Assembly: GCF_000280925.3 (NCBI RefSeq)
Contig: NZ_CP012109.1
Location: 496,001-560,000 of the forward strand
Reading direction: 5' to 3'
Source: Myxococcus hansupus
GTDB lineage: Bacteria > Myxococcota > Myxococcia > Myxococcales > Myxococcaceae
Length of the DNA: 64,000 bases
This document shows positions 45,401-55,000 of this stretch, piece by piece. Position 1 is the stretch's first letter. The number at the start of each line of letters is the position of its first letter. Position numbers and translations under genes: made by a program. Under the pieces are notes generated by a model that worked only from the letters and a program-made list of their open reading frames with translations, searched no databases and was not told where the DNA came from.

Positions 45401-47864
45401 CCTGTTGGGACTCGCGGCGGTGCTGAGCCTCCTGGCGGTGCTCGAGGAGGTCCCCTGGGTGTCGCGTGTCTGCGCGGGCGGTGCGCGCTTCGCGCTGGCC
45501 GCGTCGCTGTGCGCCGCCGGGGTGCTCGGCATGGTGGTGGTGAAGTGGGATGACGCGCCGCTGCCGCTGCTGCTCGCGGGAACGGGCACGCTGCCCCTGC
45601 TCTGGACGCGCGCCACGCGGCAGCCGTTCTTCGCCTCGCTCGCCGTGCCCTATTCCTTCGTGAGCATCGTCGTGGTGGGGGGCGAGCTGCCCGGGTGGGT
45701 CCAGGCGCTGCCCGTGCTGGCCCTGGTGCTGGTGCGCGCCGTGGCACACGTCCCCGTCGTGGCCTCCCTGCTGCTGCGCTCGCGGGAGGAGGCGCCCCGC
45801 AACGCGTTGTCGTTGTGGGTGCAGGGGTGGCTCGCCGTGGCGATGGTGGTCATGGACATCCCGGCACTCGGCTCGGCGGAGTACCGCACGCCGCTGTACG
45901 TGTTGGCCGCGTCCGTGGCGCTGATGCCGGGGCCGCTTCCTTTCATCCGGGTGTGTGGCGCCGCGCTGGCGCTGCTGCCGTTCCCGGTGGCTCGGTCCAC
46001 CGCCATGGGCTTGTTGCTCGCTTTGGCCATCGCGGAGAGTCACTGGCCGGAGCGCGTGTGGGCCTTCTTCCGCAGCGGGCGGGACGCGGCCCTGCGGCTT
46101 GCTTGTGTCGGCACGGCGCTGGCCATGGCGGTGCTGCCCACCGTGGAGGCTCCCACCCCCGCGAACCTGGGCGTGTTGGCTGGCGTGCTGGCGCTCTCCG
46201 CGTTCCTGCTGTCGAACCGGTGGCTGCTCGCCCCCGCGGTCTGGGCGCTGGCGCTGGCGCCCATGGGCGCGGCGGGCCTGGAGGACCTCCTCTTCCGTCG
46301 GGACGGGGACGGGCTGTCGAGCTTCGTCGTGGCACTGGGGGCCGCGGCCCTGGCCGCCGTGTGTCAGGTGGGCGCCATCCAGCGCGGGCTTACCCGGGCC
46401 TTCGCGAAGGTGTTGCCGCCGCTCGAGGACTCCTGGAGCGAGCCGCTGTGGGTGGGCGGCGCGGGTGCACTTGGCGCGCTGTTGGTGCAGCGGGTGCTGA
46501 CGTCGTGGGCGGGGACGCTGTCGCTGCCGGTGACGCTGGTCGCCGTGGCGACGTCCTGTCTGCTGATGGTGGCGCGCGAGCGGTGGATGGCCAACGTGGC
46601 CACCGGGTTGTTGGGGGTGTCGCTCGTCGCGGCCGTGGACCCGCTGTGGTTGCCCGCGATTCTCGGTGGCGTCGGGCTGGCCCTCTGCCTCCTGGGCATG
46701 TGGCTGGACACGCGGGAGGTCCGCGTGGGCGCCTCACTGCACCACGGTGGCTGGGTCTTGTCGCTGTTGTCGCTCACGGCCATTCGGGAGCTGGGGCACG
46801 CGGGAATGCCGCTGTCCCTCCTCTTCGCGTTGGGGGCGACGTGGGCGGTGGTGTACCGGCGCCGGGAGCGGGAGCTCCTGGGGTGGTTGGCCTCGCTCGT
46901 CGCCGTCCACGGGTTGCTGATTCACCTGGGGGTGGTGTTCTCCAGCGGCCGGGGCGCGGCGTTCCTCCTGCCGTATTTCGGCGCGGGCAGCGCGCTGCTG
47001 GCCGCGCTCGCGCTCTTCGTGGCGGGGAAGGCGCAGCGCCAGGCCGTGGGCTTCGGCTTCACGGTGGTGGCGCTCCTCGAGGTGGTGACGGGCCTGGCGT
47101 TCGTGGATGCGTCCCTGGGCGCGCTGCGGGAAGGGCTCGTTTCGAGCGTGTCGTTGGGCGTGCTGCTCATCGCGCTGGTGCGCCGCGCGGCCGTGGAGAA
47201 GGAGGCCTCGTCCGCCTATCTGGCCCAGGGCGTGCTCGCGCTGGGGTACCTCTCCGTCCGGATGTTGGGGATGGGGGCGACGCCGGTGGCGGGGGACAGT
47301 CTGGCGGCCCTGGTGGGCGGCGCGCTGTTCACGGGGCTCTACTTCTTCGTGCAGCGCGAAGGCAGCACCCTGGCGTGCTTCCGCGGCCCCGCCGTGCTGG
47401 GCGCCTATCTCTTCCCGCTGGCCGGTCTGCTCTCCGCGCCCTGGCGCGACCCGCTGGACGCGGCGGCGCTGCTGGTGGGGCATGCCGCGCACTTCGCCGC
47501 GCTGGCCTCACATCCGGCGCGCCGCACGCTGGCGTCGCTGGTGTCCGTGGTGGCGTTCAACGTGGCGCTGGTGCTGGTGTGGCAGTGGACCGGCGAGGGG
47601 AGGCGCAGTTCTACATCATCCCCGCGGGGCTCTCGTTGCTCGCGCTGCTGCGCGTGTTCCGAGGTTCCCTCGATGCATACACCTACGCGCGGCTGCGTGC
47701 GTTGGCCGTCACGGTCATCTACGTGGCGGGGGCGTGGAAGCCGCTCATGTTCAGCGATGGCAGCGCCATGCTGCTGTGTGTCTTCTTGTGTGTGGTGGGC
47801 GTGGCGTTCGGCATCGGGCTGCGCATCCGCTCCTACGTGTACCTGGGCACCGGCTTCCTGGTGA
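42498..47864 (+). CDS. Very large polytopic membrane protein with N-terminal zinc ribbon, frameshifted
   Basis: Read as is, it codes 1,788 residues. Residues 1-25 are a zinc ribbon (CPDC and CALC, Cys 3, 6, 17, 20). About 80-215 is an Ala/Glu/Pro-rich linker. From about 235 onward there are several dozen closely spaced hydrophobic helices with no sizeable soluble domain. It resembles the DUF2339-like class of giant membrane proteins but I cannot name the family. The frame fails at 47597-47606: the last ~90 residues of this frame are Arg/Ser/Cys-rich and non-membrane, whereas helices continue one base over. The true protein would be about 1,848 residues ending at 48043. Start ATG 42498 has GAGGGG at good spacing. 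A transporter or scaffold role is speculative. Confidence 0.8.
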   Translation: MYCPDCREERRGKDVFCALCGSRMAERSRAVVEAELAHVHFLLGELPRWELSDVPLNARRFILERYERQARILLAVLTELPQDGAEHVPAPALDDVTATHAEQVTPPEPAVAAAVEAAASAVMATALEAEAPTATAAHAEPPSVPSEATAQNAEAESVRDEGPFHGFEPTPEMPAEATARAAEPRTEETGAERHETFLPLPPNPAEPYAEPPQPRSLTARLVEETSTWNRVWRPFLYESIMWFVGAFLILSGTLYFVFESWAGMSSSVRSLTVFGMTAGYSAGFAVWGAFLARREALRKPGHILGLIGAAVAPLAGIALGPLGLGDLFQLGGVGTGLLVPALVVWSGVAAFLARKPLEAIDAPSRPFIQLALVASTWMMGLAPLAARLGDHALWLDVLPCALYFLMASRPAPTPREDTSLAFVIAAPLYLLFLYFARLHVALAGAEVEVSVGAYAPFCAFLLATALRFRTLDSERGADGLSIGAVSLQAACLIAASLSPPPTFFVTAAVMAWTLVSLARGGLARVRWAYAAYAALYFAYASFSQLFPGLALRWLNVVRDRFGYAVTEPLPLQFGALSALPFIFAGAVFAVSRLWRGERAGNPRDSALAEVLLRATAGASVLFIFLSITGPDARPAFWSALALAVLCLTLGLLVERFFLTVVGAGLCLFLPFQALAVLGASRGSVAAGAMALVLAAVALVCTARTRQLLGVIVGVMSLVGFLMGLAMGSGFTAVTGIALCAAAAVLTAWSFQSPVLVAMAAVLAAAVVPSLAGEVASKSVAPALAVTALGLALLSLRGGLVRWVGLPAVFYALLAVPWGMLAQVPGLGVVILVAAGAVAVASRVLPWVRPMAVGIASLALIQDISGIYSPWGGWMSPGLSVTLFCGWALGASVISARWGRSVSTVVAGLIALVFPLTALIGADSSLQSRVFLGAAFAALLTARALPATLSVVMAAFYAVFALSAWGGVGLLGLAAVLSLLAVLEEVPWVSRVCAGGARFALAASLCAAGVLGMVVVKWDDAPLPLLLAGTGTLPLLWTRATRQPFFASLAVPYSFVSIVVVGGELPGWVQALPVLALVLVRAVAHVPVVASLLLRSREEAPRNALSLWVQGWLAVAMVVMDIPALGSAEYRTPLYVLAASVALMPGPLPFIRVCGAALALLPFPVARSTAMGLLLALAIAESHWPERVWAFFRSGRDAALRLACVGTALAMAVLPTVEAPTPANLGVLAGVLALSAFLLSNRWLLAPAVWALALAPMGAAGLEDLLFRRDGDGLSSFVVALGAAALAAVCQVGAIQRGLTRAFAKVLPPLEDSWSEPLWVGGAGALGALLVQRVLTSWAGTLSLPVTLVAVATSCLLMVARERWMANVATGLLGVSLVAAVDPLWLPAILGGVGLALCLLGMWLDTREVRVGASLHHGGWVLSLLSLTAIRELGHAGMPLSLLFALGATWAVVYRRRERELLGWLASLVAVHGLLIHLGVVFSSGRGAAFLLPYFGAGSALLAALALFVAGKAQRQAVGFGFTVVALLEVVTGLAFVDASLGALREGLVSSVSLGVLLIALVRRAAVEKEASSAYLAQGVLALGYLSVRMLGMGATPVAGDSLAALVGGALFTGLYFFVQREGSTLACFRGPAVLGAYLFPLAGLLSAPWRDPLDAAALLVGHAAHFAALASHPARRTLASLVSVVAFNVALVLVWQWTGEGRRSSTSSPRGSRCSRCCACSEVPSMHTPTRGCVRWPSRSSTWRGRGSRSCSAMAAPCCCVSSCVWWAWRSASGCASAPTCTWAPASW

Positions 47865-48043
47865 CGTGCATCGCCGCCAACCTCGTGCGCTTCGGCATGA
47901 GAGACCACCGCATCGCCGCGGCGTCGCTGTTCATCCTGGGACTCATCGTCATTGGTTCCATGGTGATGCTCAGTGCTCACCGCGCCACCTTGCTCCAGAG
48001 GTATTCACGGGTGCGCGAGCTGCTCGCGACCTGGGAGGGCTGA
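47597..48043 (+). pseudogene. Out-of-frame C-terminal helices of the large membrane protein
   Basis: This frame continues QFYIIPAGLSLLALLRVF and further membrane helices to a stop at 48043, matching the style of the upstream protein. The two frames meet at GGCGAGGGGAGGCGCAG; adding one C after the G4 run would give GGC GAG GGG CAG GCG CAG and restore a single frame. It is a likely sequencing or assembly error, or a recent natural frameshift. Confidence 0.8.
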
Positions 48044-48084
48044 TACCGACAGTTCTTGGCGGACGGCCCAAGAGGTGGTTTTGA

Positions 48085-48921
48085 ATGCGGCCCCTCATGC
48101 CGCTCCGCCTTCGACTGCTGTCCGCCATGCCCCTCTGCGCGCTCGTGGGGTGCGCCACCGTGAAGACGCGCGCCCCGGAGCCCAGCGGGAGCGCGGAGGC
48201 CGTGGTGGTGACCGCGCCCGCGGCCCGCGTCGACACGGTGCCGGTGACGGCGGTGGAATTCGGGGCGCCTGTTCCGGTGGAGCCCCAGTGGGTGACGGCG
48301 GGCGTCATCGAAGCCACGCTGCGCGCCGCCGAGCAGGTGACGGGCCCCGCGAGCACGTCCGGCCGGTTCTGGGACGTGCTGCTCACGCCGTCGCAGATGG
48401 CGAGCTCCATCGTCCAGCGCTCGGTGCAGCTCGTGGGCATGCGGACCCTGCGCAAGGTCAGTCGCGCGGTGCCGGATGACTGCTCTGGCTTCGTGCGCCT
48501 GGCGTACCGCTCCGCGGGCATCGACCTGGTGGCGCATGGTTTCCTGTCGGGAGAGAACGCCGTCTCCGCCATCTTCCGCCGCGCGGTGGAGGTGGGCTCC
48601 GTCCATCACCAGCCGCCGCGTCCGGGAGACCTCGTGTTCTTCCGCGAGACGTACGACCGCAACCGCGATGGCCGCCGCAATGATGGGATGACGCACATTG
48701 GTGTGGTGGAGGGCGTGGACTCACACGGCACCGTCACCTTCATCCACCGGGGTGGCAGGGGCGTGGCGCGTGGCCGCCTGAACCTGTCCTTCCCCGCGCG
48801 GCACCAACTGGAGCAGGGCGGGCCCGTGGTGAACGACTTCATTCGTCCCGCGGCGAAGGGCTCGCGTGCCTATCTCGCGGGAGAGTTGTTCGCGGCCTTC
48901 GCCTCGCCGGAGAAGCTGTAA
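48085..48921 (+). CDS. Lipoprotein with NlpC/P60-like cysteine peptidase domain
   Basis: A 278-residue lipoprotein (ALVGC lipobox). The C-terminal part carries an NlpC/P60-type active site: Cys133 in DDCSGFVRLAYRSAGID and His204 in MTHIGVVEGV. A further His lies in TFIHRGGRG. Such enzymes cleave D-Glu-DAP bonds of peptidoglycan. Between Cys and His is the sequence DRNRDGRRND (191-200), which matches an EF-hand/dockerin calcium loop and is unusual in this family. Start ATG 48085, with GAGG upstream. Outer-membrane location facing the periplasm is inferred. Confidence 0.85.
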   Translation: MRPLMPLRLRLLSAMPLCALVGCATVKTRAPEPSGSAEAVVVTAPAARVDTVPVTAVEFGAPVPVEPQWVTAGVIEATLRAAEQVTGPASTSGRFWDVLLTPSQMASSIVQRSVQLVGMRTLRKVSRAVPDDCSGFVRLAYRSAGIDLVAHGFLSGENAVSAIFRRAVEVGSVHHQPPRPGDLVFFRETYDRNRDGRRNDGMTHIGVVEGVDSHGTVTFIHRGGRGVARGRLNLSFPARHQLEQGGPVVNDFIRPAAKGSRAYLAGELFAAFASPEKL

Positions 48922-48979
48922 CTTTCCAACGCCAGCTCGCACCCTGCGTGGCTTTGAAGATGTGCCACGGTGATGCGTC

Positions 48980-49369
48980 ATGGGTGGCATGCGACTCGCC
49001 CTTTTTATTGGCTGTCTGCTGCTGGCTCCTGGTTGTGTCGTGCACTCGCGCAATCCCCCGCCGAGGCAGCAGCCACGTCCCACGGCCATGTCTCACAGAG
49101 AAGCGGTGAACCTGGGCTTCAGCCAGTGCCGCGCGCGTGGCTACGAGTGCCGCCTGAAGGACGCCGACCGGAAGGGGCGTGACGTGTGGCGGGTGAAGTT
49201 CCACGCGTCCACGCGCAACGCGAAGGGGCACCTGCACCTCGACTTCGACGCGTACTCGCGCAGCCTCCTCCGGGTGGACGAGAAGGTGAAGGCGCGCCGG
49301 GATGACTGGGATGACGACCGTCACAAGGGGCGCGGCAAGAAGAAGGGCCACGCGCGGCGCGACGACTGA
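48980..49369 (+). CDS. Small basic lipoprotein, unknown function
   Basis: A 129-residue lipoprotein with lipobox APGC (Cys near 19). The middle has a PepSY-like alpha/beta segment (SHREAVNLGFSQCRARGYE, about residues 38-56). The last ~30 residues are a Lys/Arg/Asp-rich tail (DDWDDDRHKGRGKKKGHARR), possibly disordered. It ends 9 bp before the end of the converging kinase gene. Function unknown. Confidence 0.7.
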   Translation: MGGMRLALFIGCLLLAPGCVVHSRNPPPRQQPRPTAMSHREAVNLGFSQCRARGYECRLKDADRKGRDVWRVKFHASTRNAKGHLHLDFDAYSRSLLRVDEKVKARRDDWDDDRHKGRGKKKGHARRDD

Positions 49370-49378
49370 GAGGCTGCG

Positions 49379-51922
49379 TCAGTCGCGCTTCTTCTTGAGC
49401 GACTTGATGGCGAGGGCCGCGGCCTCGTGGCCGCAGTCCTTGCCCCCGAACACGCCCTTCTCCTTGGGCAGCTTGGTGACGCGCTCCAAGGCGGTGATGG
49501 CGTCCGCGTCGCCCAGCCCCGCGAGCCGGTTGGCGGCCAGGGTTCGGATGCCGCAATCCTGGGTGTTGAGGGCCTCGCTGTAGGCGCGGACCAGATTCAC
49601 GCCGTCCGCGGCCTTGGCGAACTCCAGGTAGCGCAGCGCGCCCCACTGGCGCGGCGAGTGGGGCTCCTCGGCCAGGTCCTCGTAGCGGGCGCGCACGCGC
49701 TCCTTCGGGAGCCGCGCCATGGCCTTCTCCAGGACGTTGAGCTGCTCCTTGCCGTAGTCCTCCGCGAGCCCGTCGAGAATCAGCTCCTCTACGTCCGCGA
49801 TTTCGTCGTCCTTCAGGTTGTTGAGGGCGGACCGCTCGCTGATGTGGTGGCCCTTGAGGTGGTGCGCGGCCACGCGCGCGCGGCGCACGGAGGGCAGCTC
49901 CTTCTCCTCGGCGGTCGCGCCGTCCAGCAGCGCCAGGGCTTCGTCCAGCTTGCCGTCCTGGAGCATGGCGAAGGCCTGGGTGCCGGGGTTGCTCCGCTGG
50001 CCCAGCCACGCGGCGCCACCCACCAGCAACACCACCGCGCCGGCGACCATCATGGCTTCGCGCTTGCGGGTGCGCAGGAGCGCGGCGCCGCCTTCGGGGA
50101 GCTTCACGGCCTTGAGCCGCGCCAGGAGGGGCGCGAGTGCGTTCCCCCGGCCACCCTGCGAGGCGAAGCGATCGCCGAAGGGCGGCCCCTCCGAGGCGCG
50201 CTGGCAGCGGTAGAGCTGGAGCTGCTCCTCGCGGCCGGGCAGGGTGATGGTGCCGCAGGGCTCGGCGACGACCTCGGCGCGGTTGCGCGCCAGGTTCACC
50301 GCTTCGGTGAAGGTGACCTCGCCGGCGCTGGCGACGTGCTCCACCGTCTCGACGACTTCCATGGGCTCGCCCATCACCGTGTCGGTGGTGGCGAGCACCT
50401 CGCCCGCGTGCAGACAGACGCGCACGTTGAGGCGGTCCACCTCGGGCACCGTCTGGTTGTGGCGCCACAGGCGGTCCTGCATGGCCATGCCACACAGCAC
50501 GCCCGCGGTGGGGGAGCGGAACACCACCAGCAACGCGTCACCGCGCTTCTGGACGAGCCGGCCGTCGTGCTCCTTCACCAGGGGCATCAGCAGCCGGTCG
50601 TGCGTCTCCAGCATCCGCGCGTTCTCTTCGTGCGTCTGGCGGCTGGTGCGCTCGGTGAACCCCTGGATGTCGGTGAGCATCACCGTGAGGTTCTGCGGCT
50701 TCACCACCGGCGCGCCGCTACCCGTCACGGCGGCCATGCTGCCGGAGACCTTCAGCCCGAAGGACGCGGTCCCCGTCCGCAGCGCGGCGGCCAGGGGCAT
50801 GGAGTTCGAAGGCGCGTTGCTGGAGGCCGCGCCGAACGCGGCCGTGCCACTGCTCGGCTGGGGCGCCGGGGCGTTCCCCGCGAAGGCCGCCGTGCCCGTC
50901 GGGCCCGGGGTGCCTCCCGTCACGCTCCCCATGCCGAAGACGGAGGTGCCGGAGGAGGGCGTGGCGCCACTGCCCGGCGGCGGGACATAGGTGGGCGTGC
51001 CCAGGCCGGGGGTGAAGGCGGAGAGGGCCGAGTGCGCGGCGGCGAGCGCGTCCGCCAGCTCGTGCGCGCTCTGGGGGCGCTTGCTGGGGTCCTTCTCCAA
51101 CAAGCGCATCACCAGCGACAGCAGCCCCACGTAGCGCGACAGCGTGGGGGCGGCGCGGTCCAGCGGGAGCGGCGCGGCGGAGGCGTGCTGCGACAGGAAG
51201 TGCCGCGGCAGGGGGCCGTCGAAGGGCAGCCGCCCGGACAGCACGCGGTAGGTCAGCACGCCGAAGGAGTACAGGTCGCTGCGCGTGTCCACCTTGGCGC
51301 CCACGGCCTGTTCCGGTGACAGGTACTCGGGGGTCCCCAGCACCACGCCCACCTGGCTGACGTTGCTGGAGGCGTCTGGCTCCACCAGCCGGGCGATGCC
51401 GAAGTCCAGGAGCCGGGCCTGCTCGCCCCGGGGGCTCTTGGAGATGAAGACGTTCTCCGGCTTCAGGTCGCGGTGGATGATGCCCTTGTCGTGGATGGCG
51501 GCCAGGCCCTCCGCCAACTGCTGGAGCAGCGGCAGCCCGCGGCCCGGGGGCATGGGGCCGGGGGTGAGGACGTCGTACAGGCTCTCACCCTCGACGAACT
51601 CCATGACGAGGCACGCGTGGTCGCCGGACTCGCCGAAGTCGACGATGCGCACCACTGCGGGGTGCTCCACGGCGGAGAGGAGGCGGGCCTCGCGCTTGAA
51701 CCGCTCCGCCATGCCGGCCTGGGCGTGGAGGTCGTGGTGCAGGACCTTGATGGCCACCTTGCGGCCCAGGGAGACCTGTTCGCCCAGGTAGACCTCTCCC
51801 ATACCGCCTGAGCCCAGCGGACGGAGAACCCGGAAGCGACCGTCGAGGACGAGGGAGTCAGGAGCCAACACGCGGGGCGCATCTTGTCCGACTTCGATGC
51901 GGGGCGCAGCCCGTTCCTTCAC
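49379..51922 (-). CDS. Ser/Thr protein kinase fused to class III cyclase-like domain
   Basis: An 847-residue, probably membrane-anchored protein. Residues about 28-295 are a eukaryotic-like kinase with all key parts: GSGGMG loop (37-42), Lys59 in AIKVL, HRDLKPEN with Asp152, DFG (173-175) and TPEYLSPEQ. A Gly/Ser/Pro linker leads to a class III nucleotide-cyclase homology domain (about 410-575). There TDIQGFT and KRGDALLVVF keep the metal Asp residues, but the usual Asn/Arg transition-state segment VNxAARL is replaced by EVVETVEHV. One transmembrane helix (about 622-640) precedes a ~200-residue helical HEAT-like C terminus. Start is GTG 51922. It diverges from the giant TPR gene. The cyclase half may be catalytically inactive. 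Confidence 0.9.
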   Translation of the reverse strand: MKERAAPRIEVGQDAPRVLAPDSLVLDGRFRVLRPLGSGGMGEVYLGEQVSLGRKVAIKVLHHDLHAQAGMAERFKREARLLSAVEHPAVVRIVDFGESGDHACLVMEFVEGESLYDVLTPGPMPPGRGLPLLQQLAEGLAAIHDKGIIHRDLKPENVFISKSPRGEQARLLDFGIARLVEPDASSNVSQVGVVLGTPEYLSPEQAVGAKVDTRSDLYSFGVLTYRVLSGRLPFDGPLPRHFLSQHASAAPLPLDRAAPTLSRYVGLLSLVMRLLEKDPSKRPQSAHELADALAAAHSALSAFTPGLGTPTYVPPPGSGATPSSGTSVFGMGSVTGGTPGPTGTAAFAGNAPAPQPSSGTAAFGAASSNAPSNSMPLAAALRTGTASFGLKVSGSMAAVTGSGAPVVKPQNLTVMLTDIQGFTERTSRQTHEENARMLETHDRLLMPLVKEHDGRLVQKRGDALLVVFRSPTAGVLCGMAMQDRLWRHNQTVPEVDRLNVRVCLHAGEVLATTDTVMGEPMEVVETVEHVASAGEVTFTEAVNLARNRAEVVAEPCGTITLPGREEQLQLYRCQRASEGPPFGDRFASQGGRGNALAPLLARLKAVKLPEGGAALLRTRKREAMMVAGAVVLLVGGAAWLGQRSNPGTQAFAMLQDGKLDEALALLDGATAEEKELPSVRRARVAAHHLKGHHISERSALNNLKDDEIADVEELILDGLAEDYGKEQLNVLEKAMARLPKERVRARYEDLAEEPHSPRQWGALRYLEFAKAADGVNLVRAYSEALNTQDCGIRTLAANRLAGLGDADAITALERVTKLPKEKGVFGGKDCGHEAAALAIKSLKKKRD

Positions 51923-52025
51923 GCCGAGGGCAGGCGGCCATCACGTCTCGTTGCTTGCTCCACAAGCGGGGGTTTGCCAGAAATTTCGAGGGCTTGGCCC
52001 CCGTGCTAACGTCCCTGCTCCCGCG

Positions 52026-55000
52026 ATGGCCACCGAAAGCGATTCTCCCAAGCCCGCCACGGCGCTCGATGCACGCGCCGCCGCTCCTGAACTGCGCCTG
52101 CTGGACCGCAGGGCGTTCGTGGGCTTTCCGGCGCTGGAAGTCCTGCCGGGCCTGCGCATCTCCGACTTCGCGCTGCAGATTCCGGACGTCAGCTTCCCCT
52201 TCAACGTCAGCGCGGGCGCCACGCGCTACCAGCGCAAGAAGCTGCTCTTCGGCTTCCTCGAGCTGTCCGTCGACGCGGACCTGGTGACGCGCCGGGTGGC
52301 CGAGCTGGCCGGGCGGCTGGCGGGCATCGAGGAGCTCCGGCTGCACTTCCGCCCCGGCTACCTCGAAGGCCAGGGCCGGCTGCCCGCGCCGGAGCGCACG
52401 CCGTTCACGTTCAAGGTGGCGTTCGACGCGGATGGGGAACGGCTCGCCGTCTACCTCTACGACGTGCGCCTCTACGGCTTCTCCTCCACGCCGTCCGTGC
52501 AGGTGCCCGGGCTGCTGTCCGCGGCCGTGGGCGCGCTCGCGCTGGTGCCCGACGTGGAAGTGCGTGGGGCCACCGGGTTCTCCACGCGCGTGCTGCCCGC
52601 GCTGTGTCAGCTCGCGGCCGTGAGCCGCGGGTACAAGATGCCGATGCTGGACACCGCGCGCCTGTCGGCCGCGGAGGTCTCCAGCACGGGGCTGCGGCTG
52701 CGGTTCTCGGCGGGAGGTCTGCCTCCGCCGTCGCCCCCGGACGAGGAGCTGCTGCTGGCGTTGGAGGGCGCGCGCGCCTTCGCGGACGCGGAGGGGCTCA
52801 TCGCGCAGGGCCGTCTGGCCGATGCGCGTCAGGCGTATCTCCAGGCCGGTGACGCGCAGGACGCGCACCCCTTCGCCGCGGAGCGGCTGCTGTCGCTGAT
52901 GGTGGCGGATCCGCAGGCGCATGACCTGGCGCTGGACGTGGCCGCGACGCTGCAACGCCGCCGTGATCGCAGCCCCGCCGCGCTCTGGGGCGAGGCCGTG
53001 GTGCGCGAGCGCCGGGGTGAAGGTGCCCGCGCCGCCGAACGCTACCTGGCGCTGTGCGCGCTCGCTCGCCGCACGTCGGAAGAGGCCGCGGCCTTCTTCG
53101 CCGCCGAGGCCGCCGCCCGCTGCTCGCGCGACACCGCGCCGCAAGTGGCGGTGAAGGCGCTGCACGAGCTGCTGGGGCTCAAGCCCGACCACCTGCCTTC
53201 GCTCAAGGCGCTGGCGCGCGCCTCGGACCAGGCCAGGGACCGCGCGGGTGCGGTGCGGGCGTACCGCCGGCTCGCGGCGCTGGCCCGGGACCCGGCCGAG
53301 GCCGCCGACGCGCACGTGCATCTGGCGCGGCTGTGCGCGCAGACCGAGGACGACATCGCCGGTGCGCGTCTGCACTGCGAGGCCGCGCTGCGGCTGGCGC
53401 CGGACCATCCGGACGCGCTGTTGCTGTTGGGCGAGCTGTGCCACCGCGGCGGGGAGCACCTGCGCGCGCTGAAGGCCCTGGACCGGCTGCGTGAGGTGGC
53501 CATGGGCCGCCACGAGCTGGACCGGGTGGGCCATGCCGACCTGATGGCCGGCCGCGTGTGGGACGAAGGCCTGAAGCAGCCGGAGAACGCGCTGCTGCGC
53601 TTCCGCGAGGCGGTGTCGCTGCTGCCCGGTGAGCCGGAGCCGCTGTTCGCCGCCGCGCGCGTGGCGGAGGGACTGGGCCGGTTGCAGGAGGCGCTCGCGG
53701 GCTACCAGCAGGCGTTGGAGTTGGCCGGGCCCGCGCCGCGCTCGGAAGGGGTGCGGCACGCCGCACACGCCAGTCATCACGCCCTGGCGCGGCTGTACCG
53801 CACGCGGCTGGGCGACCCGGCGCGCGCGCGCGAGCACCTGGAGTCCGCGCTGGCGTTGGACCCGCGCGACGCGGTGGCGCTGGAGGAGCTGATTCCGTAC
53901 TTCCGCGCCACGGGCCGCTCTCAGGAGCTGGCCGAGGCGCTGGAGAAGGCCGCGGCGCTCCAGGAGGCGCCTGGCAAGCGCGCGGCGGCCTGGGCCGAGG
54001 CGGGCGAGCTGTACCGGGGCAAGCTGCAACAGCCCGAGAAGGCGGAGCGGCTGCTCCTGCTGGCGCTGGAGGCGGACGGCGACCACCGGGCCACGCTGGA
54101 GTCGTTGCTGGCGCTGGCGGAGGCCCGCCGGGATGGCGCGCTGCTGACGCGCTGCCTGTCCTCGCTGGCGCGGCTGGCCACGGACCTGAAGGAGCGGGCG
54201 CAGAAGTACCGCCGCCTCGCGGTGGCCGCGCGCGACCTCGCTTTCGATTTGGACCTGGCCGTCCACGCGCTCCAGGAAGTGCTGCGCGCGGAGCCGGATG
54301 ACCTGCCCGCGCTGGGCGAGCTGTGCGCCTTGCAGCGCAAGCGCGCCGACATGGCGGGGCTGGCCGACGCGTTGGAGGTGCGTGCGCGGGTGGCCGAGGC
54401 GCAGGGCGACAAGCGGCTCGCGGCGGCGGCGCTGCGCGAACTGGCCGGTGTGTTGGAGGCGCGGCTGGGCCGCGTGGGCGACGCGCTGGTGGCGCTGGAG
54501 AAGGCCGCGCGGCTGGCGCCGGACGCCGCCGTGCTGCTGGACCTGGCGGACCTGTCGCTGCGTTGCGAGCGCCCCGAGCATGCCCGGCGCGCGCTGGAGA
54601 CGCTGCTGTCCACGCTGCCGCGCACGGCGGCGCCGGAGAAGCTGGCGGACGTGCGCTCGCGGTTGGGCCGCGCGTGCGAGATGTTGGGCGACCGCGAGGG
54701 CGCCATCGCCGCCTACGCGCAGGCCTTCCCGCTGCGCCGGTTGGACGACGCCCTGGCCGCGCGCCTGGAGGCGCTCTACTCCGAGGCGGGCGAGTCGCAG
54801 GCGCTGGCGGAGCTGTGGGCAAGCCGCGCCCAGGCGCTGATGGGCGCCGACCGCGCCGAGGAGGCCGCGCCGCTGTTCCTCCAGAGCGCCCGCGCGCTGC
54901 TGGAGCGGGACGAGAAGGCCGCCGCGCTGATGCGCCTCACGGCCGCGCTGGAGGCCAGCCCCGAGGGCCCGCTGGCGGCCGAGGTGCTGGAGTCGCTGGC

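Noticed and set aside
45695..47590. Second plus-strand frame overlapping the large membrane protein
   Set aside because: Only its final part (from about 47597) has membrane-helix character. The earlier part is Gly/Arg/Val-rich shadow.
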